Source: Hymenolepis diminuta (lineage: Eukaryota > Platyhelminthes > Cestoda > Cyclophyllidea > Hymenolepididae). From it: a stretch of DNA of 64,000 nt. A program made the translations under genes and the position numbers. Location of the stretch: assembly GCA_900708905.1 (NCBI GenBank), contig CAADRB010000015.1, positions 2,601,789-2,665,788 of the forward strand. Reading direction: 5' to 3'. The notes under the pieces were generated by a model. The model was given only the letters and a program-made list of their open reading frames with translations. It was not told the DNA's origin and made no database searches. The stretch's first letter is position 1. Each line of letters starts with the position of its first letter. Shown in pieces: positions 1-14,475 of the stretch.

Positions 1-372
1 GTGTTATTCATCTAACAATAAACTCTGTCGGTGGAAAGACAGGGTAAATTTAGACCTGTGTTCATTCAGTGTTGTGTGTCATTAAATGTTACAAATGGCA
101 TTGGCTGACTTCGAATCACTAGATTTAAAGTGCTATTCACTATATATGTGGTAGTCGCCAGGTCTGATAATCCCTATTATTGTTACTCTTAAGGGTTTTA
201 ATCTTGGATACATTGGACTCTGATTTAATCATTTCTGACTTTATGTTTAACTATAGAAAACTAATGGATTCATAAAAGGAACATACTTTGTAAACTTATA
301 AAAATGTGTAGGTAATGGGTTTGAAGGTGATAGTGAAGCATAATTCCTTACCGTCATTTCGCCTCGTCATAG
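1..372 (+). other. Intron of ArfGAP1-type gene (partial)
   Basis: This is sequence upstream of the first recognisable exon. It ends in a pyrimidine-rich acceptor with AG at 371-372, and the following exon starts in phase 0. I see no further ArfGAP1 exon in this stretch, so the catalytic exons must be farther upstream. Confidence 0.6.
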
Positions 373-3300
373 ATCACAACTGAGGCTGAGGGTGGTGTCT
401 GGAGTGAGGAGACGTCCTCAGCTCGTAACTACCGGCCTTCCCATTCAATGAGTCGTAGTGCTACAACCAACAGTCTTCCCTCCTCCAAACCCCGTGATAT
501 TGGCCGACAGGGTACCTCCAGTGGTGTTCCCTCTGTGCACTCAGATCTGGAATCGTGGCTCAATGAATCCGAGCATAAGGCTCGAACAGAAGACTTCTTT
601 ACTCGTCAGATGATGGAGAATTCTACTAGGCCTAGGTGAGTGCTGAAAATATCATTCTACTAAGAGGTAGTAAGTAGATGGTATTTTTAAGCATAGTTTC
701 GATTGCATTTTTTAATGAGACTGATATAATAACTGCATTGATTTGTAATATGCTTGTATATGTTACTTGACTGATAGTCAGTCAATTTTATCAAGATGGT
801 TGTATTTAGGCTGTTTATGACTATGAATTTACTCATTTCAATTACATTGTGGTATTTTGTGGACGTGTTGGCTGTAGTATAGAACTCAATTAATCAAATG
901 AGTGAAATAGGTCCCATAATGATGGCTATTGGAGGCTATGCGTATATATATACTTATCGAATTATAGCATTTATAGCACTTGGGTTGGTTTACTGAATTT
1001 CCTTTTCCAAAACTTCCTTCTGTTCAATACAAATTTTGAATTTCCCGATTTCTAATGCGATGAATGCTGAATGATTTAAAAATGTACTAGTTTATTTATA
1101 TTTACTTTAAAAAGCTACGTGAGAGCACACAACACGAGGTTTTATACACAAGCATTCACTTGCAGTTTCTGAAACAGCTCGGCCTCCATTTAATCACCAA
1201 TAGACTAGTTTTTTTCCGATGTTTCTTGACATTTTGGGATTGATCTGTGCACGTATTTCTGTAATGGCCTATTATCGTCTTTTCAGTCCAACAACTTGTT
1301 TCTGAATGTGATAGTGTACTGTTTCCGTGGTACATTGGGCGCTTGAGGATCTGAAGATTTTCTGCTATGTCACAACTGTAAACTGTGGAAATATCATGTA
1401 AGGTCATTTATCCTCTCAATTATTGAAAATAAGGTGAATTGAAGTAGCAAGACCAATTGTTGATTAGGTGGTACCGGTCACTAAGTACTTAACATCATAG
1501 ACAGACATTTGCTGCAATCCAAGGGACGAATTGTGAAACTTGAATTTTTTGAGGGTGAACTGCCAATTTAGTAAATATTGTATTATCTCGACCCTAAAAG
1601 TCAAGTGAAGTACGCCTCCGATACATCGACGTTGTTTTCTGTATCTTTTTGATCCCCCCTCCCCATTACCATTTATTGGACATTGTTATTCGATTGTAGT
1701 TACGTCTAACACAGATGTTTTAGTAATGATAAGTAACAATCTGTAGATTTCTACATAAACTTTTACCATCCCGCCACTCTTTTATAGTTATTATTAAAAT
1801 TTCAGACCGCTAATACCGTAATAATAAATTATAATCGATATAATTTTTTAGATTTTTCATACTAAGAATTAATATTACTAATCAGCCCTGTGATTTTTAA
1901 TTATTATTTCCATTAAATAGGCTTTGCTGTCTGATTCGCACTATTATTTCATTGTCTTGTTCTATGCAACTTCAGCAAAAAGACGGCAAATGCAATTATT
2001 ATTTAGCAGTTGTTAACGGCATATTCTATTTTCTTCAATGCAGCAGGTTACTAGTAATTTGGGGCGGCTTATTCCCTTATTTTGTTGGGAATCCATACCA
2101 TTTGCTCGAGATAGAAATAGTACTTTTTTACCTCTTCCTCCTTTTCTGCCCTCTTTGTAAACATCACATATTGTTCCTGAAATGGCTTATCCATAGATTC
2201 CTCTTGCTTTTCCGACTATCTTAATAGTAGGATTTTTAACATTAATCTCTTAGGTTACATTTTCCGTCCAATAATGGGAGGCAATGGGGAGAAATCTCGT
2301 TATGGATGAGAATAAAAACTGCTCTTTGTATGGTGAAAGAGGAGAAGTACGTTAAGTAGAAAATTTTATATCTTTAAATACTGATTGTAGCTCTCTTTTG
2401 TGAGATAAACGCTGCGATGTATTGACTTTGTTCGGTTTTAAAATCTATCAAATTCAAGATTACTTAAAAGTGCTTCTATCAAAAGTAGAGAGAAAGTTTC
2501 TTACTTGGATTATGCATAAGTATAGATATAGCTGAGAATTCAATAGCATAATGCTAACTGTAGGCCTATGAAGCTCTCTTTGCCGAACTTAATTCACATC
2601 CACTGAACGCGGAGTTGCGGGAATAGATGTGATTTTTGATCCCACTTTATAACTGAACTATTACTTGGCTCCTGTTACTACTCTGTTTTGTTCTATTACA
2701 TTTTAAGGTAAGTATGATGAAAGCTACAGTGATACTTTAGTCATTCGCTTTTGACTTAGTTGCAGTAGTTCTTTATAATGCTGTTATTCTAATGCCTCTT
2801 ACACTTATTCTCATTCTTTTTACTATTTCTTCTGTTTATTGTTTACCTGTTTACTTTTCTGTAAATCGAGTCATTAAGTAATGAATTACAATTAACGGAC
2901 TTCAATTCTTCATTTTAGTGGTATACCACCAAGTCAAGGTGGACGATACGAGGGTTTCGGAAGCACCCCTGTTCAAAATCGACCTCCCCAAGGATCAGCA
3001 TACGATGATGCCATGAAGGTTCTCATAAATGTAAATCTTCATTTAGTTCCAAATCGGTGTCCTACTCAGAAATTCAGTGGGAGCGTTTTGCTATTTATCT
3101 TAATTGGGCCTTTTATTCTTTGTAGGGCTGGTCAACTGTTAGTATGCTAGCCTCGGTAGCTGCGAAAAAAACCACCGAATTGACTGCTACAGCTGCCGAA
3201 AAAACGAAGCAGATTGGCGAAACTGTCCAAACTAAGGTTTGTTCACTACTTATTAATTCCCTATAGTGGCATGATCATCGTTGTTAGCTGAATGTTGTCA

Positions 3301-5469
3301 TTAACCCACTTCTATTTCAGATTAAGGAAGGCCATCTATTAGATACCATTACAGATGGGGTTTCGAACCTGTCTACCAAGGTGATATCTGTTACTTGTGA
3401 ACTTTACCTATCCACTGCTACTTTTATTATTTCAATACTGTATAATATATCGTTATCTCACTACTTTTAGGTTCAAACCTATCTCCATCCTTCTGGAGAA
3501 GGTGGAAGTAGTTATACGGAATCCTATGATCGTCCATTCCAGAGCCAACCTCAATCTTTTGAACAATCATTCACTGGAGCTTCCAATTCTCGAACAACAT
3601 ACGGTGCTCTTACAGGGTAAGGGTTGTCTAAAGCTTCTACGGTTAGTATTATTCTTGAAGAGCTTACAAATATTTTCCAAAGGTAGGCAGTTTGATCTTT
3701 ACCTAGTTGATGCAATGGGAGTTTTTTATTTTCTACTAGATTATTTAAATTTGTTTATAATTTTGGGCTGAATGGAAGGATCCATAATGTTACATAAGTA
3801 AGTAAGTGAAATGTATTTTTAAGTGTTTTAGAGATTGCCACATTTTATCTGATATAGACTGGCTTAAACTTGAGATATCTGGATCTGTTTAGTTTGAATA
3901 AACCGTAGTTTGAAGGCAGTTAGGTGGGAAATTGGTCTTATTGCTGATTTGAATTCGGGTACTTCTTTTGTTGTAATCGTACATTTCAATGAGCACTTCT
4001 AGAATGTTTGACACTGGAAAGTTTGAGTAGTAGTTTCAGAGTTAGAGGGCGGTCATTAGAGCTACAGTTTACGGTACTGGTTAACTCAACTTGGCCCAGA
4101 TCAATTAAATTCAATATTAACTAATGTAAAAAAAGATCTTCATTGCTTTACGAGGCTTTACCTCCGTAATTTGTGGGGTAGGTTGTATAATTTGCCCAAG
4201 GCACGGGCAAAATGGAAAATCCAGTGTGTTGTAACTGACTCACTTTTATCTTGTTATCCCTTTCTTATGGAAATAACGTCCTCAACTAGCTTTCCTTAAT
4301 TCGAGCTGCAATGTATTTAGGAGCAAGGTCGATTTGATTCATTTGTTTGGCTATACTCAGGATGCATCGAACGCATGAAAGCAGGAAAGATCATCTTAGT
4401 CACGTACCTTGGGCGTCGTGGCAGATCGTAGATTTAGTTCAAATTGAAATTAGGGAGTCAGAGAGAGGACCCGATGTTCACTAGTGATTCAATCTTAATT
4501 ATAAAATAACGTAAAATATTTAACTATGTAGGAATGAGTAAACAGGAGAAACGGTAGCGCATAATATTGCAGTTGCTAATCACTTAAGGTAACAGCAACA
4601 GCTTTGGAAATTGGCCTGAATAAGGAAATAACAGGAGGAGTACTGAGATTGAAACAAAAATTGCGAATGTCAATCAAGAAGTCACCTCTAATTGTTTCGG
4701 GATACCGCGATGTCATTGATGCAAAGCCCACAAAAAAGCTGCAGCGTTTATGCTTTGTCATGGAATGGGCGATTTCCACAGGTTTCCTCTAATTCGTCCA
4801 TCATCCATATCGCGATATGTTGGCGCAAATCGCTCCTGACAACTTGACAGTTATCTGAGACTATAACTGTCATCAGTCCATCAGGGTTTTGATCTTCAAA
4901 CCTCAATAATATGAAGATAACTTTTATTCCTATGCAAATCCCTTATTTTAGTTAATCGAACATCTTGAGGTAAGTACACTCTCCTTTTTCCCTCCGATGC
5001 TGGGTCAACCGTAATATCATATCCCGGCCTTATAGCAGTGAAGAAGAGCCTTACTTTGCAAAAGTTATATTGCTGTTTGTCATAGAATTTCCAGAGTAAA
5101 GGACTTTCTCCTTCTGACTTTCAGAGATGCAACTCGCAACGTTAAAAGCCTAGAAGACAATACGTGTGACGGTGATGGATGGGGTGCGGATTTTGTAACA
5201 ACTAAAGCTGGTTCGTTACTTTTCCAAATAATCTGATTTATTCTATTGTTATTTCTTAATGTCTATGTCTGTTGTCAGAATTGGAGGTCGTTGAAAAGCC
5301 TATGAAAGAAGGGGAGAAAAATGATTGGTGGAATTCGAACTGGGAAACTGAGGATGATGGTGACGGATGGACAAATTTGAGTTCAACTGTGAGTGCAACC
5401 TCGACAACTGGTAACCAACGGCTTTCTGAGACTACAGCTCGACGAAGTAAAGGAGGCAAATTCGATTAG
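373..5469 (+). CDS. ARFGAP1: ArfGAP1-type Arf GTPase-activating protein, C-terminal 318 aa (partial, 7 exons)
   Basis: Coding exons are 373-635, 2919-3018, 3126-3236, 3321-3380, 3471-3616, 5125-5210 and 5279-5469. All junctions are GT..AG and the joined length is 957 nt, ending in TAG. The family stimulates GTP hydrolysis on Arf1 at Golgi membranes during COPI coat cycling. What is seen: the first exon begins with a counterpart of the human EGREWSLESSPAQNW segment just after the zinc finger. FFTRQMMENSTRP and PPSQGGRYEGFG match the linker of insect and vertebrate ArfGAP1. An ALPS-like amphipathic segment starts at GWSTVSMLASVAA (3126 onward). IKEGHLLDTITDGVSNLSTK matches the human VKEGKIFDDVSSGVSQLASK block. 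Acidic Trp motifs (DGDGWGADF, NDWWNSNWE, DGDGWTN) lie at the C-terminus, where human ArfGAP1 binds delta-COP. The C4 zinc-finger GAP domain must lie upstream of the window. Confidence is high from collinear motifs and consistent splice phases. Confidence 0.9.
636..2918 (+). other. ArfGAP1 intron, 2.3 kb
   Basis: The donor GTGAGT follows CTAG at 635, and the acceptor TTTTAG ends at 2918. The split codon AG|T encodes Ser and joins ENSTRP to GIPPSQGG. The intron is AT-rich, and I see no other gene or recognisable repeat in it. Confidence 0.8.
3617..5124 (+). other. ArfGAP1 intron, 1.5 kb
   Basis: The donor is GTAAGG after ACAGG, and the acceptor is CTTTCAG before AGATGCAACT. The split codon GG|A encodes Gly. 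Short open frames of 62-67 codons overlap on both strands around 4576-4792. They show no family resemblance and are read as chance. The remaining introns of the gene are short: 3019-3125, 3237-3320, 3381-3470 and 5211-5278. Confidence 0.75.
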
Positions 5470-5640
5470 TCTTAGGCCGCCCACGTGCGTAGTTCCTGTG
5501 GTACTCTTTATTTTGAATTCATTTCATCGTTCTTACTACTTTCATCCTTCATTGAACATGATATCCTTTAATTCCAAATGTCCTTTTGTGCCCTGTCTTA
5601 ACTTCTATTTGCCCCTTAAAATATTTCTCGACTGTGAATT

Positions 5641-5646
5641 AATAAA
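5641..5646 (+). terminator. Poly(A) signal of ArfGAP1-type gene
   Basis: A canonical AATAAA lies 171 nt after the TAG stop, in AT-rich 3' UTR sequence. The 3' UTR would then end about 5660-5670. Transcript data would be needed to place the cleavage site. Confidence 0.55.
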
Positions 5647-8600
5647 ATTGCCTATTTGGTGTGTGCTAACTAATTTCGTGGCCCATTTACGAATAGTTAT
5701 GAATATATAATTTCCTTAAAGGGTGTTTCTTAATCAGAACGAAGGCTTTTAGTTAATTCTATAGTCATGTACATATGCAGTAATGGTGTATTTAAATGTT
5801 CCAGTCTAATGATTCTAGAAAGTGAAATTCCTGGGAAAAATTGGTATTAGAAACTGGTGGCCCTACTAATTCTAGTTCCTTTCATAATATTGTTTTTTCA
5901 GATGATATAAAATACTCAAATTAATGTGATCAATTGGAATTTAATCTAACTGTATATTCGCTTTCCAGTCGGTAGAGTGTGGTCTTTTGGTACAGGTTTG
6001 AGGTTTCTGTGATAATGTTTTTTCATCACGATCGGCGTAATTACAAATAGGGTGATCTTAGGAGATTTTAATACCAGTTAAGTTTGGATTACGTTATCGG
6101 TCATTGTTATATGAATACTATCCTTAAATTCGTCAGTTAAAATTTAATTAAGAATACGATTGTGCATCATAAATCAACTCAGCAACTTGCCATTTGAGGT
6201 TTTACAGGAAACCTTAGATCCTTAAGTGCAGTTTGATAGTAAGGCATGCGGTATTCAGAAATGGTGAGCAAACTGCTGGTCGTATCCTTAAAATCGAAAA
6301 TGTGGGTTGTTATACGATCATTACATTCGTCTCATCATAAATTAATGTAAGCTTACATTCACGTTCTTTAATGATGTTTCCTAATTTATGCGAATGTGAT
6401 AGAAATTTTAACTTGATTTACTTCATTCGTTTCTCTAATAAAACGTTTAAATTGGCTGTTATCGCCTGTAGACGCAATAAATTCCACTCCTCTCCTCTCC
6501 CCCACACTTTAGGACAAATAAAAATTTCCTCATCTATACTCATTAGTGGAACTCGTGTCGCTGTTTGTCCCATTCCCAATTTTTTACAGGGTGGAACAAA
6601 CCTTCAAAATATTTTTGGCTTTTTCGGTTTAGCTACATCATTATCTTTTTAAAAAGACGCGATTTTCAAACTAATTCTTAATTTAGTATTAATTATTAAA
6701 CCGGTATAATTAAACCACAGAGCATAGTATATAATTTTACATTAATTAGAAATGATTTCTGGTTTAATAACAGCAAACTATTAACTATTATAATATGTCG
6801 TTAAAGGAATATTTTAAGTGTTCTTGCGATCCAGCGATGAAGCAAAAGTCTGTTGTTTAATATTTAGGAGAACCTTGTAATAGTTTACAAATATGCATTC
6901 AAAGTACAAATTTGTCTGTGTTTTAAACGCCCTGTATATTATGCTATACATAGTTTTTGGTATAGGAAGGGGGAGTAGGGGACTTCAGTGCTTGGAAGTT
7001 TAGATTTTTACTTATTCAATACTCCACTCAAGTTGAAGAATATGTGTTGTCATTTTTCACTACTTTCAGGAATATGAGCAAATAAATTCCTTTTCATAAA
7101 TGAAGGTGAAAACTGATTTAGTCCGGTTTCAGAAATAACTGGATCTTCCTAGCTATCAGCTCTTTTATTAACGTCTCGAAAAGAAATTCGTTCGAGAAAA
7201 TATCTCCATAATCAATGATAATTTATAAATTTATGGTAGAAAACTTAAAAATAGGAGTATCTATATCAATGTAGGTTAGGTCGACGACTGGTAATCAAAT
7301 GGAACAAATAGATACATAATCGCTGTTTCGAAATAATTAATAATTTTAATATAAAACAAATCTCTTGCTAAATTTTAAGATCAAGATTCGGTAAACATTA
7401 ATTTATATGACCTAATTTCCTTAAATTGAAAAGGAAATATTAAAATTTATGTTAGTAATTATGCACAATTACATTGCAGGATATGATAGCCTGCTATTGT
7501 TAGGTTACATAGTTTAAGATTTATATGCCAAATGTTGGTCACTGTCTAAGATAATTTTATAATTATAACAAATAATAATAAAAAATTATTATTACATTTC
7601 ACTTTGTGTGAACTATTTTATGTCTGTCTATCCATTCATGGTTTGTCATTTTGCATTCTCGGAAATTTGAATAGGTAAAACCTACAGCCCTAATCAATCA
7701 GCCAACCAATGAGCACCGGACATCTCAGCCAGGAATTCGTTCACAAATGGAGAGCGATTTGAAGTTTGAATTATGTATCATATAGCAGAGAATTTGTATA
7801 TAGGCTACAACTCAAATGCAATAATTAAATGTACTTTAATTTTTTTGATACCTTGAATTTATTTTTATTGAGATCCTCTTGATCTCTTCCCTTTATACCT
7901 TATTGGCTTTACGGTTTCTCGATTCCAGTTACTTTCTCTTAATGAAAAAATAAAGTATTTGCCTTGATAGGGAGTATGTTAATATAATGCATAAGACAGG
8001 CTCCGATGGATGTAGCTATCAGTGAACTCAGTAGGTAGGTGGATGTCAGAGATTGTGATGGTTTGTAGAAGATTGTCGTTGTTGACTTGATGACACACTT
8101 GGAATCCTACTATGAACTTATGGACAAGTTAACGACGATAAGGAACTCAGAAAGTCATATCGGTGAGTCCATCTCAATATGCAGCATAGAATTTTCGTGA
8201 TAAGTAGACGTCAGAGATATAGAAAAGCTCTTTTAAAATATAAATTCAATCCGTGTAATAGTCCATCAGGTCAAACTCGCAAAACTCAAATCTGAAATAA
8301 GTGTTTAATTAGTGTATAAAATAATGCGCTTTATTTGTATTAAAATGTCCGGATGGCCTAATGCGCAGTAGATGTCATTTACAAAGAAAGTAAATTCTGG
8401 ATCTCGTGTATCTGATAAATATGACGCCATAGTAAATAATAATAAACAGTAAATTTGAGAATAAAATGACATTATAAAATTAAATTATTAAATCGTTTAA
8501 TTCAACTAAAGAAATCCAATGGATGGCAACGATTACTCATCGACATCATTTAAGAATGTATATTTTTATATAGTAATTATTAAAGAAATTCCAGATAATA

Positions 8601-11600
8601 TTCCAATTTTGTACAATTTTTTACTAAAATGGTATTTATTAACAATACATTTAATTATTTATATCTAGTATTAATGTTTGGAAAATAAATTGTGGAATCT
8701 TTTTAATTTTCTCTGATCATTATATTAAATAACGATGTAAGGTTTAAAAGAATTATTTATTTTTACTTTGATTGGACAACTAAAGCGTTTGTTTGAATTG
8801 AATTTCATTTAATTAACATAAATATCATTTAGATATGGTATTCTCGACGAAATAAATAAGACAAACATATGCATTATGCAAGGCAGATTAATGAATGTAA
8901 AAAGCAACTTTCAAGTTTTGATGAACTTTCCATCTCTGTTTATCAGGATATGTATTATAATTTCCTCGGTCATAATCTGCCAGCAATTAAAAAAGATGAT
9001 GATATTTTGACCTTTTCTTTACTCTATTACATTTGCACAGTCCGTATATTAGACATTTTAGCCTAAGGTTGCTTATCTCCATTGCTACTTGCAGAACTTT
9101 TCAGAGTTCCACGGATTTACATGTTGAAGCTTGTGAGATAGCTACCCTTACCACATATATTCCGTTATAACCTTTAAACTATACTGTTAATACAGATAAA
9201 ACTATTTAATGCTTCATTTTGAAAACACTACTCGAGACTTTTTAGTTAAAATGCAATTGATTGTGAAGATTGCTTGTGAATGTCATTTATCGGACCTCAC
9301 TCAGTTTTACTGTGTTCAGAATATCCTAGCAAGCATTAACTTTGAATAAAATATGGGAAATTGAATACATGGAGATGGCTTGATCAAATCATCAATTGAT
9401 TTATCTTGTAAACTTGAACTCGTTAAGAAATGCAAGAAAATAGGACATGACACCAATAACAATTAAACTGATTAAATATAAGTTAATTTCGATTGAAAGG
9501 ACTCTTGTGAATGACCCTCACATTTGCAAACTGTCAAGCTCTACTATGGGTAGTATAAGTGATGCCGTCACATTCACTTACTATCTTGTATTGGTTATAG
9601 TGCTATGACACTAGAGAGACCGTTTTACTCTACATACATGTGTAAATTTTATTAATATGTAAATAAACTCTTTACCATTATTAAAATAAAATTTCAGCAT
9701 TTAAATTTAATAAATACAAATAAAATTGAAATTGGAAAATCAATTTAAGTAATATAAAATCCTAAGATATAATTAAATGTTGAACATTACGTCGTTAGAT
9801 TGCCAATCTGTATTTTATTACTGATTTTATGTCTTATTATTTTTTACAATAAAAAACTGCCCCAAGCTAATACATAAATGTTATCAAAGCGCTCATCAGT
9901 ACAATTGTGTTATTTGCTCTGTCCCGTGTATTATTATTTAAGTCATTTACGTACCATTAAATATGTACTTTCATTTACGTTTGACAGTAAATTAATTTTA
10001 ACTTTTTAGATAGGTGGTCTTCCAAACTGTTCTGTACTTAAATAATGTCCACTTGAATTATTCAAGGCTCTTTAATGCCTCATGACATGCGAAACACAAA
10101 CATTTATTATATCTATTCCGCTTCTTTCAAACTCATGACGGAAGTGATTTTGCAAGTTATTAATACATTTCTTAATTAAAATACTGCCTCTAATGCGGAA
10201 ATCGGTACATACATAGGCAATAAGCAGAACAGACAACAACGGAAACGTTGGATTGAAAGTCCCAACTTTGTCTTTTAACGGGACACGACCAGAGAAAAAA
10301 TGCTCTATCAAAGAAATTTTACCTTTCATAGTTCATAATAAGTGAGGTCGTTGTCCTAGAAGCGGTTATTTCTGCAAGCTGTACTTAGAAAATAAATTTT
10401 ATAAGTGAAATACCTATTTCAGATGATCCATTTATTTGCTGTGCGACAAAAATATTCGCCCAAGTTTCAAGAATGTTATTCTTTAAATAGAATTATAATT
10501 CGGTGCACCTGTTTATATTAAGTTAAAACTTTTCTGCAAAAGATATATATATGTGATGCTAAAATAATATAATATTCTTTGAACAATTTTAACAAGTTTC
10601 TTAGAAGTTATGAAATTAATCTACTTTCAACACTGAAAGGCTTCTGAAACTTAAAATGATAAAATGTTGCCATGTACATAGCTGTTTTAAAATTTCCTTT
10701 TTAAGCTGAAATATTTTTCCCAAATATATAATGTTATTTCTAACACACGGCAGGTCTTGGACTAATTCCAGTCATACAATAAAAGTGAAAACTTACAGCA
10801 AATTCATCTTCAGAACGACTGCGACTAAATTAAACTAACGACAATTCGATGCGAAATCGCGGCAAAAATAAATCATGCTACATTGTATCGAACAATTTTA
10901 TTTTTATATTCATTATTTTTAGAGTAGTTATCTTTTCACTTCTAATATTTAAATCATTCCTGGCGCAGATACTTGTTATAAAATATCGTTATGAGATATC
11001 GTTGTAAAAATCTGACACTTCAAATGGCGAGTCAAGAAGCTAGTTATATTTTTGCATTAATGGTCTACCAAAAGTCAAAATAAATAAAAGGAAGTTTTCT
11101 AAGGACTGCAAGACAAACTTATTAGTACCAGAATAGCGGATAGAAATAAATTAAGCAGTTATTTCATAAAACAAACAAACCAATTACTGTATCGGCAAAA
11201 ACACTTTCTAAATATAGGCATGACAGATCGTTTTGTCAACACCGGCTCTTAATATAACACTCGGAATGAACTGTGGCTAACAATAGTTTTATAGTAAACA
11301 AATAAAAATATAAGAAGTGTTATAAGTAGCAACCAATTTCTCTAGCTGACCTAAATTCTTACAGTTAGCTTGAATTTGCGACTTTCCATTTTGTTATTTA
11401 TGACCCAGGTGTGTCCATAGACCCAGTCAAAATTGTTCCTTCGAGGTTTCTCAAATTTATTTCTCAAGTCATTTGTTAACTAAAATCATTTTTGTGCAAA
11501 ATTATTGTTCTCATTTTATGCTTGTTTAAACTAAATGCAAGATCCACATTTTACTCTCCACCTGGCGAAATCGCTGTTGTCAAGAAAATCAAACAATCGC

Positions 11601-14338
11601 CGACTTTAGAACATGCGATGTAAACCTTGGGATCTTGCGCTCTCTCCCTTATTCTTTGCTTTGTTCTTCATCTCCTTTTCGTTAGTTTTCTTTCTCCAAA
11701 ATCTTGTTTTTCCACTCTTGAATTTTTATTTTTGTTGTTCAATACATTATTGTTTATTCCCGACTCTCCATTTTTGGTCCGAAAACCGTGGTCTTTGGTT
11801 GCTACATTAACTATTACTTCTACAACCTTAACTGACTTGACATGTTCAATCACCAAATCATATTAATTCAACTTGACAGCCTACGTTTCTGGCTCTCCTA
11901 CCTTCTCGCTAACAACGTAGAACACTCTCTATTCCTTCAAAATAAATATAACTTACATCAGTCTTATTATCTCAGCGACCTCAGGCTGTTAGTTCTCTAC
12001 CTATCTCTTCGCTTTTGTTCATATCTCGCACTGACAGCTCTGTCATTTCTCAATAACCATAGTAACCAAAACCAAAAATGAAAGTGGAAAAGTTCGATTG
12101 AGTTACTTTTGTTATGACAAGCAGGCAATGATCCTTTTAAAGTTTTCTAATAAATATATTAACATTTCTCTATTAATCTACATCCTATAATGTCTGTTTT
12201 TAGTTTATCGATTAATTTTAAAAGAAATAATTCCAAATTTAATTTTATCTTTCAAACGTCAAATATAATTAAATTAAATCAATTAATTTTTTTAAGGCTA
12301 GATACTTTTAAATATAATTCTTACTCCTAACAACATATGAAAATAGTTAAAAAAGGTAAGTGTATTTTAATGTTACGTTAACGTTTTCTGATATTCTCTA
12401 AATAAAAGGAAAAAAATATAACTTTAATGAATATTAATAATATAAATTATATTTTGCTTCAAGAAAAAAATGGAAACTGCGCTTATTATTTTTTCCCTAA
12501 TTGATTGATTTAATATATTCTAGTCAATTTTAGCTCATTTAAAATGAACAATTTTTTTTTGGTCATGAACTTTTGTGTCTTCATTACACATAGGCTGATA
12601 TTTTCAATAAACATGGCAAATATTTTCCATTTCTGCAAGAACAGTACAAAATTCTGAAAATAAGAAAAGCACATCGAAATAAAATAAGTTTTTGCCAAAC
12701 TAATAATAATATGATTTAATTATAAGGAAAAAGATCTTGTCAGATTTGCTTCGGCGATATTCAACTTCAGATCAAACACACAATAGGGCTCGTGTAGATA
12801 CTCTGGACCATTATGTAATCTGGGTCGTATTTCTCTTAATTGCAAAAAAAATTATTTAAATAAACGGAAATTAGATGAATCCGCCACTCAGCCTTTTTCA
12901 ATGTTTCAATCTATATTTGAGCATCCTTGGGCAGTCAAACGAATTTGAACAGACTTTCCAACTGTTAGATTAAGCAAATACGATTAAATGCTAATCTTCG
13001 CCTATGAACTCAAACATCAACCTTACTTTTTATCCATTTGCCAGAGTAGCTAAGCTCTAGTCAATCGCTCTGAAAAATCTTTGAAAAACGGAGTATTCAG
13101 GATTTAGGTGCAAATGGAATCATGTGGAAATCTTGCTTTCTAGATTAAATACCCTATTTTACCCCTCTTCTGAACCAACTGGTTCTGATCTGAAATTTTC
13201 TCTTCTATGAAAATTCCCCTATTTCATTCATTGTGTTTTGATAATAGGCCCTTATCTAACTCACTTACTCAATCTGGACGCTTATCTACGTATGCAATGA
13301 TCTTAAAGATGTGTTCGTGTAAATCTCCTCTAAATTATCCCTAAATGGTTGTCTATTTTACACAAATTATTTTTTTAAGTAAAAATAGTTCTTAGCTGGG
13401 TAGACGTCTTCTTTCTGACTTCCTACTCTCTACTAGTACTAATCCTAAGACAGTCTTTGAAGTCCTGGGGGCATAATAATTACGTATTATAAAATAAGGT
13501 AATAGTGGAGGATAAGTCTATTTTGTGGGTAATTAAAAAGCAACAAAGGAGAGTAAGTAATTATTTGGTTTCCGAACATTATCAACGCCAAAACTAACAC
13601 TTTACCGCAACACAAATAATGTCTCAGATTGCAGAAGTTCGAATTTTGTGGTTAATTTAAGAGAATTTTGCTAAATTTAGATTTTGTCACTAAAAACTCA
13701 CTTCGAAAAATTAAACAATAGGAGCACTTTTAATTTATTATATTGTGCTTTAACTTCTTGTTTTATATTTATAACACTAATTCGCCTAATGCTGTTAAAC
13801 TGACCCTGTACGAAAATAGTCACGGTTAACCAGATATAACATGGAATTTTCTGCTGAGTGAGATAATCAAATTGGATAGAGTTCATAGTAAAATCAATTT
13901 AAATTTACCTAATATCACACCAATAAACTCAAAAGCATGTAAATTTAAGATTTGTAACCCCCTTCATCGATAAGGGACCTTGTCTTCCCTTTGACTATAT
14001 TTTGTGGTATCTGCGCATTCTGTCTTATAGACTTGCGCATTCCCTCTATTTTTCGCGCACCTACTGACTCATACCTCTGTCCCGTCTGTCGATTACATAT
14101 GAAAAAATAAAGTACTCAAAATCTTCCAACTATCTTTCTTAGTTCCCTGTTTCTCACAGCCCGCGTTGTCCTCGCTCAGTACCGACGTCTTACCCTCTCC
14201 TCTCATTTCCTCCTTCTACTCCTTTCCTCTCTTTCCGTCTTCCTCACATACAATTTTTTAGTGTACACGTGGTCCCACTTAACCCTTGGTCTCCGCACTT
14301 AATGAAAACTGGTGTACTCTGTTAGAATTAAGAAGTCG

Positions 14339-14475
14339 ATTAGCTCAATGAGGAAATATCTAGCTTATTTTTGTCTATCTTCTGAAGTACCTTAACTTTG
14401 GATTAACAGGGTTCAAATTTATATATAATCTAATGGCTTAAGTGGCACTACGCAAGCTTAACCACTCTGGGACAC
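14339..14475. repeat. Possible tRNA-like (SINE-related) fragment
   Basis: On the plus strand, TAGCTCAATGAGG (14341) resembles a pol III A box and GGTTCAAATTT (14409) a B box, but the spacing of about 68 nt is long. On the minus strand, CAGAGTGGTTAAGC near 14470 resembles the A box of Ser/Leu tRNAs, with no B box at the right distance. No tRNA cloverleaf can be drawn. A decayed tRNA-derived repeat is the best guess, at low confidence. Confidence 0.2.

Noticed and set aside
3397..3771. 124-codon plus-strand frame over ArfGAP1 exon 5
   Set aside because: It is out of frame with the ArfGAP1 reading, which is confirmed by neighbouring exons, and it runs into the intron.
10072..10329. 85-codon minus-strand frame considered as a reverse-transcriptase fragment
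   Set aside because: No reverse-transcriptase motif (such as a YxDD box) or retrotransposon flank is visible.
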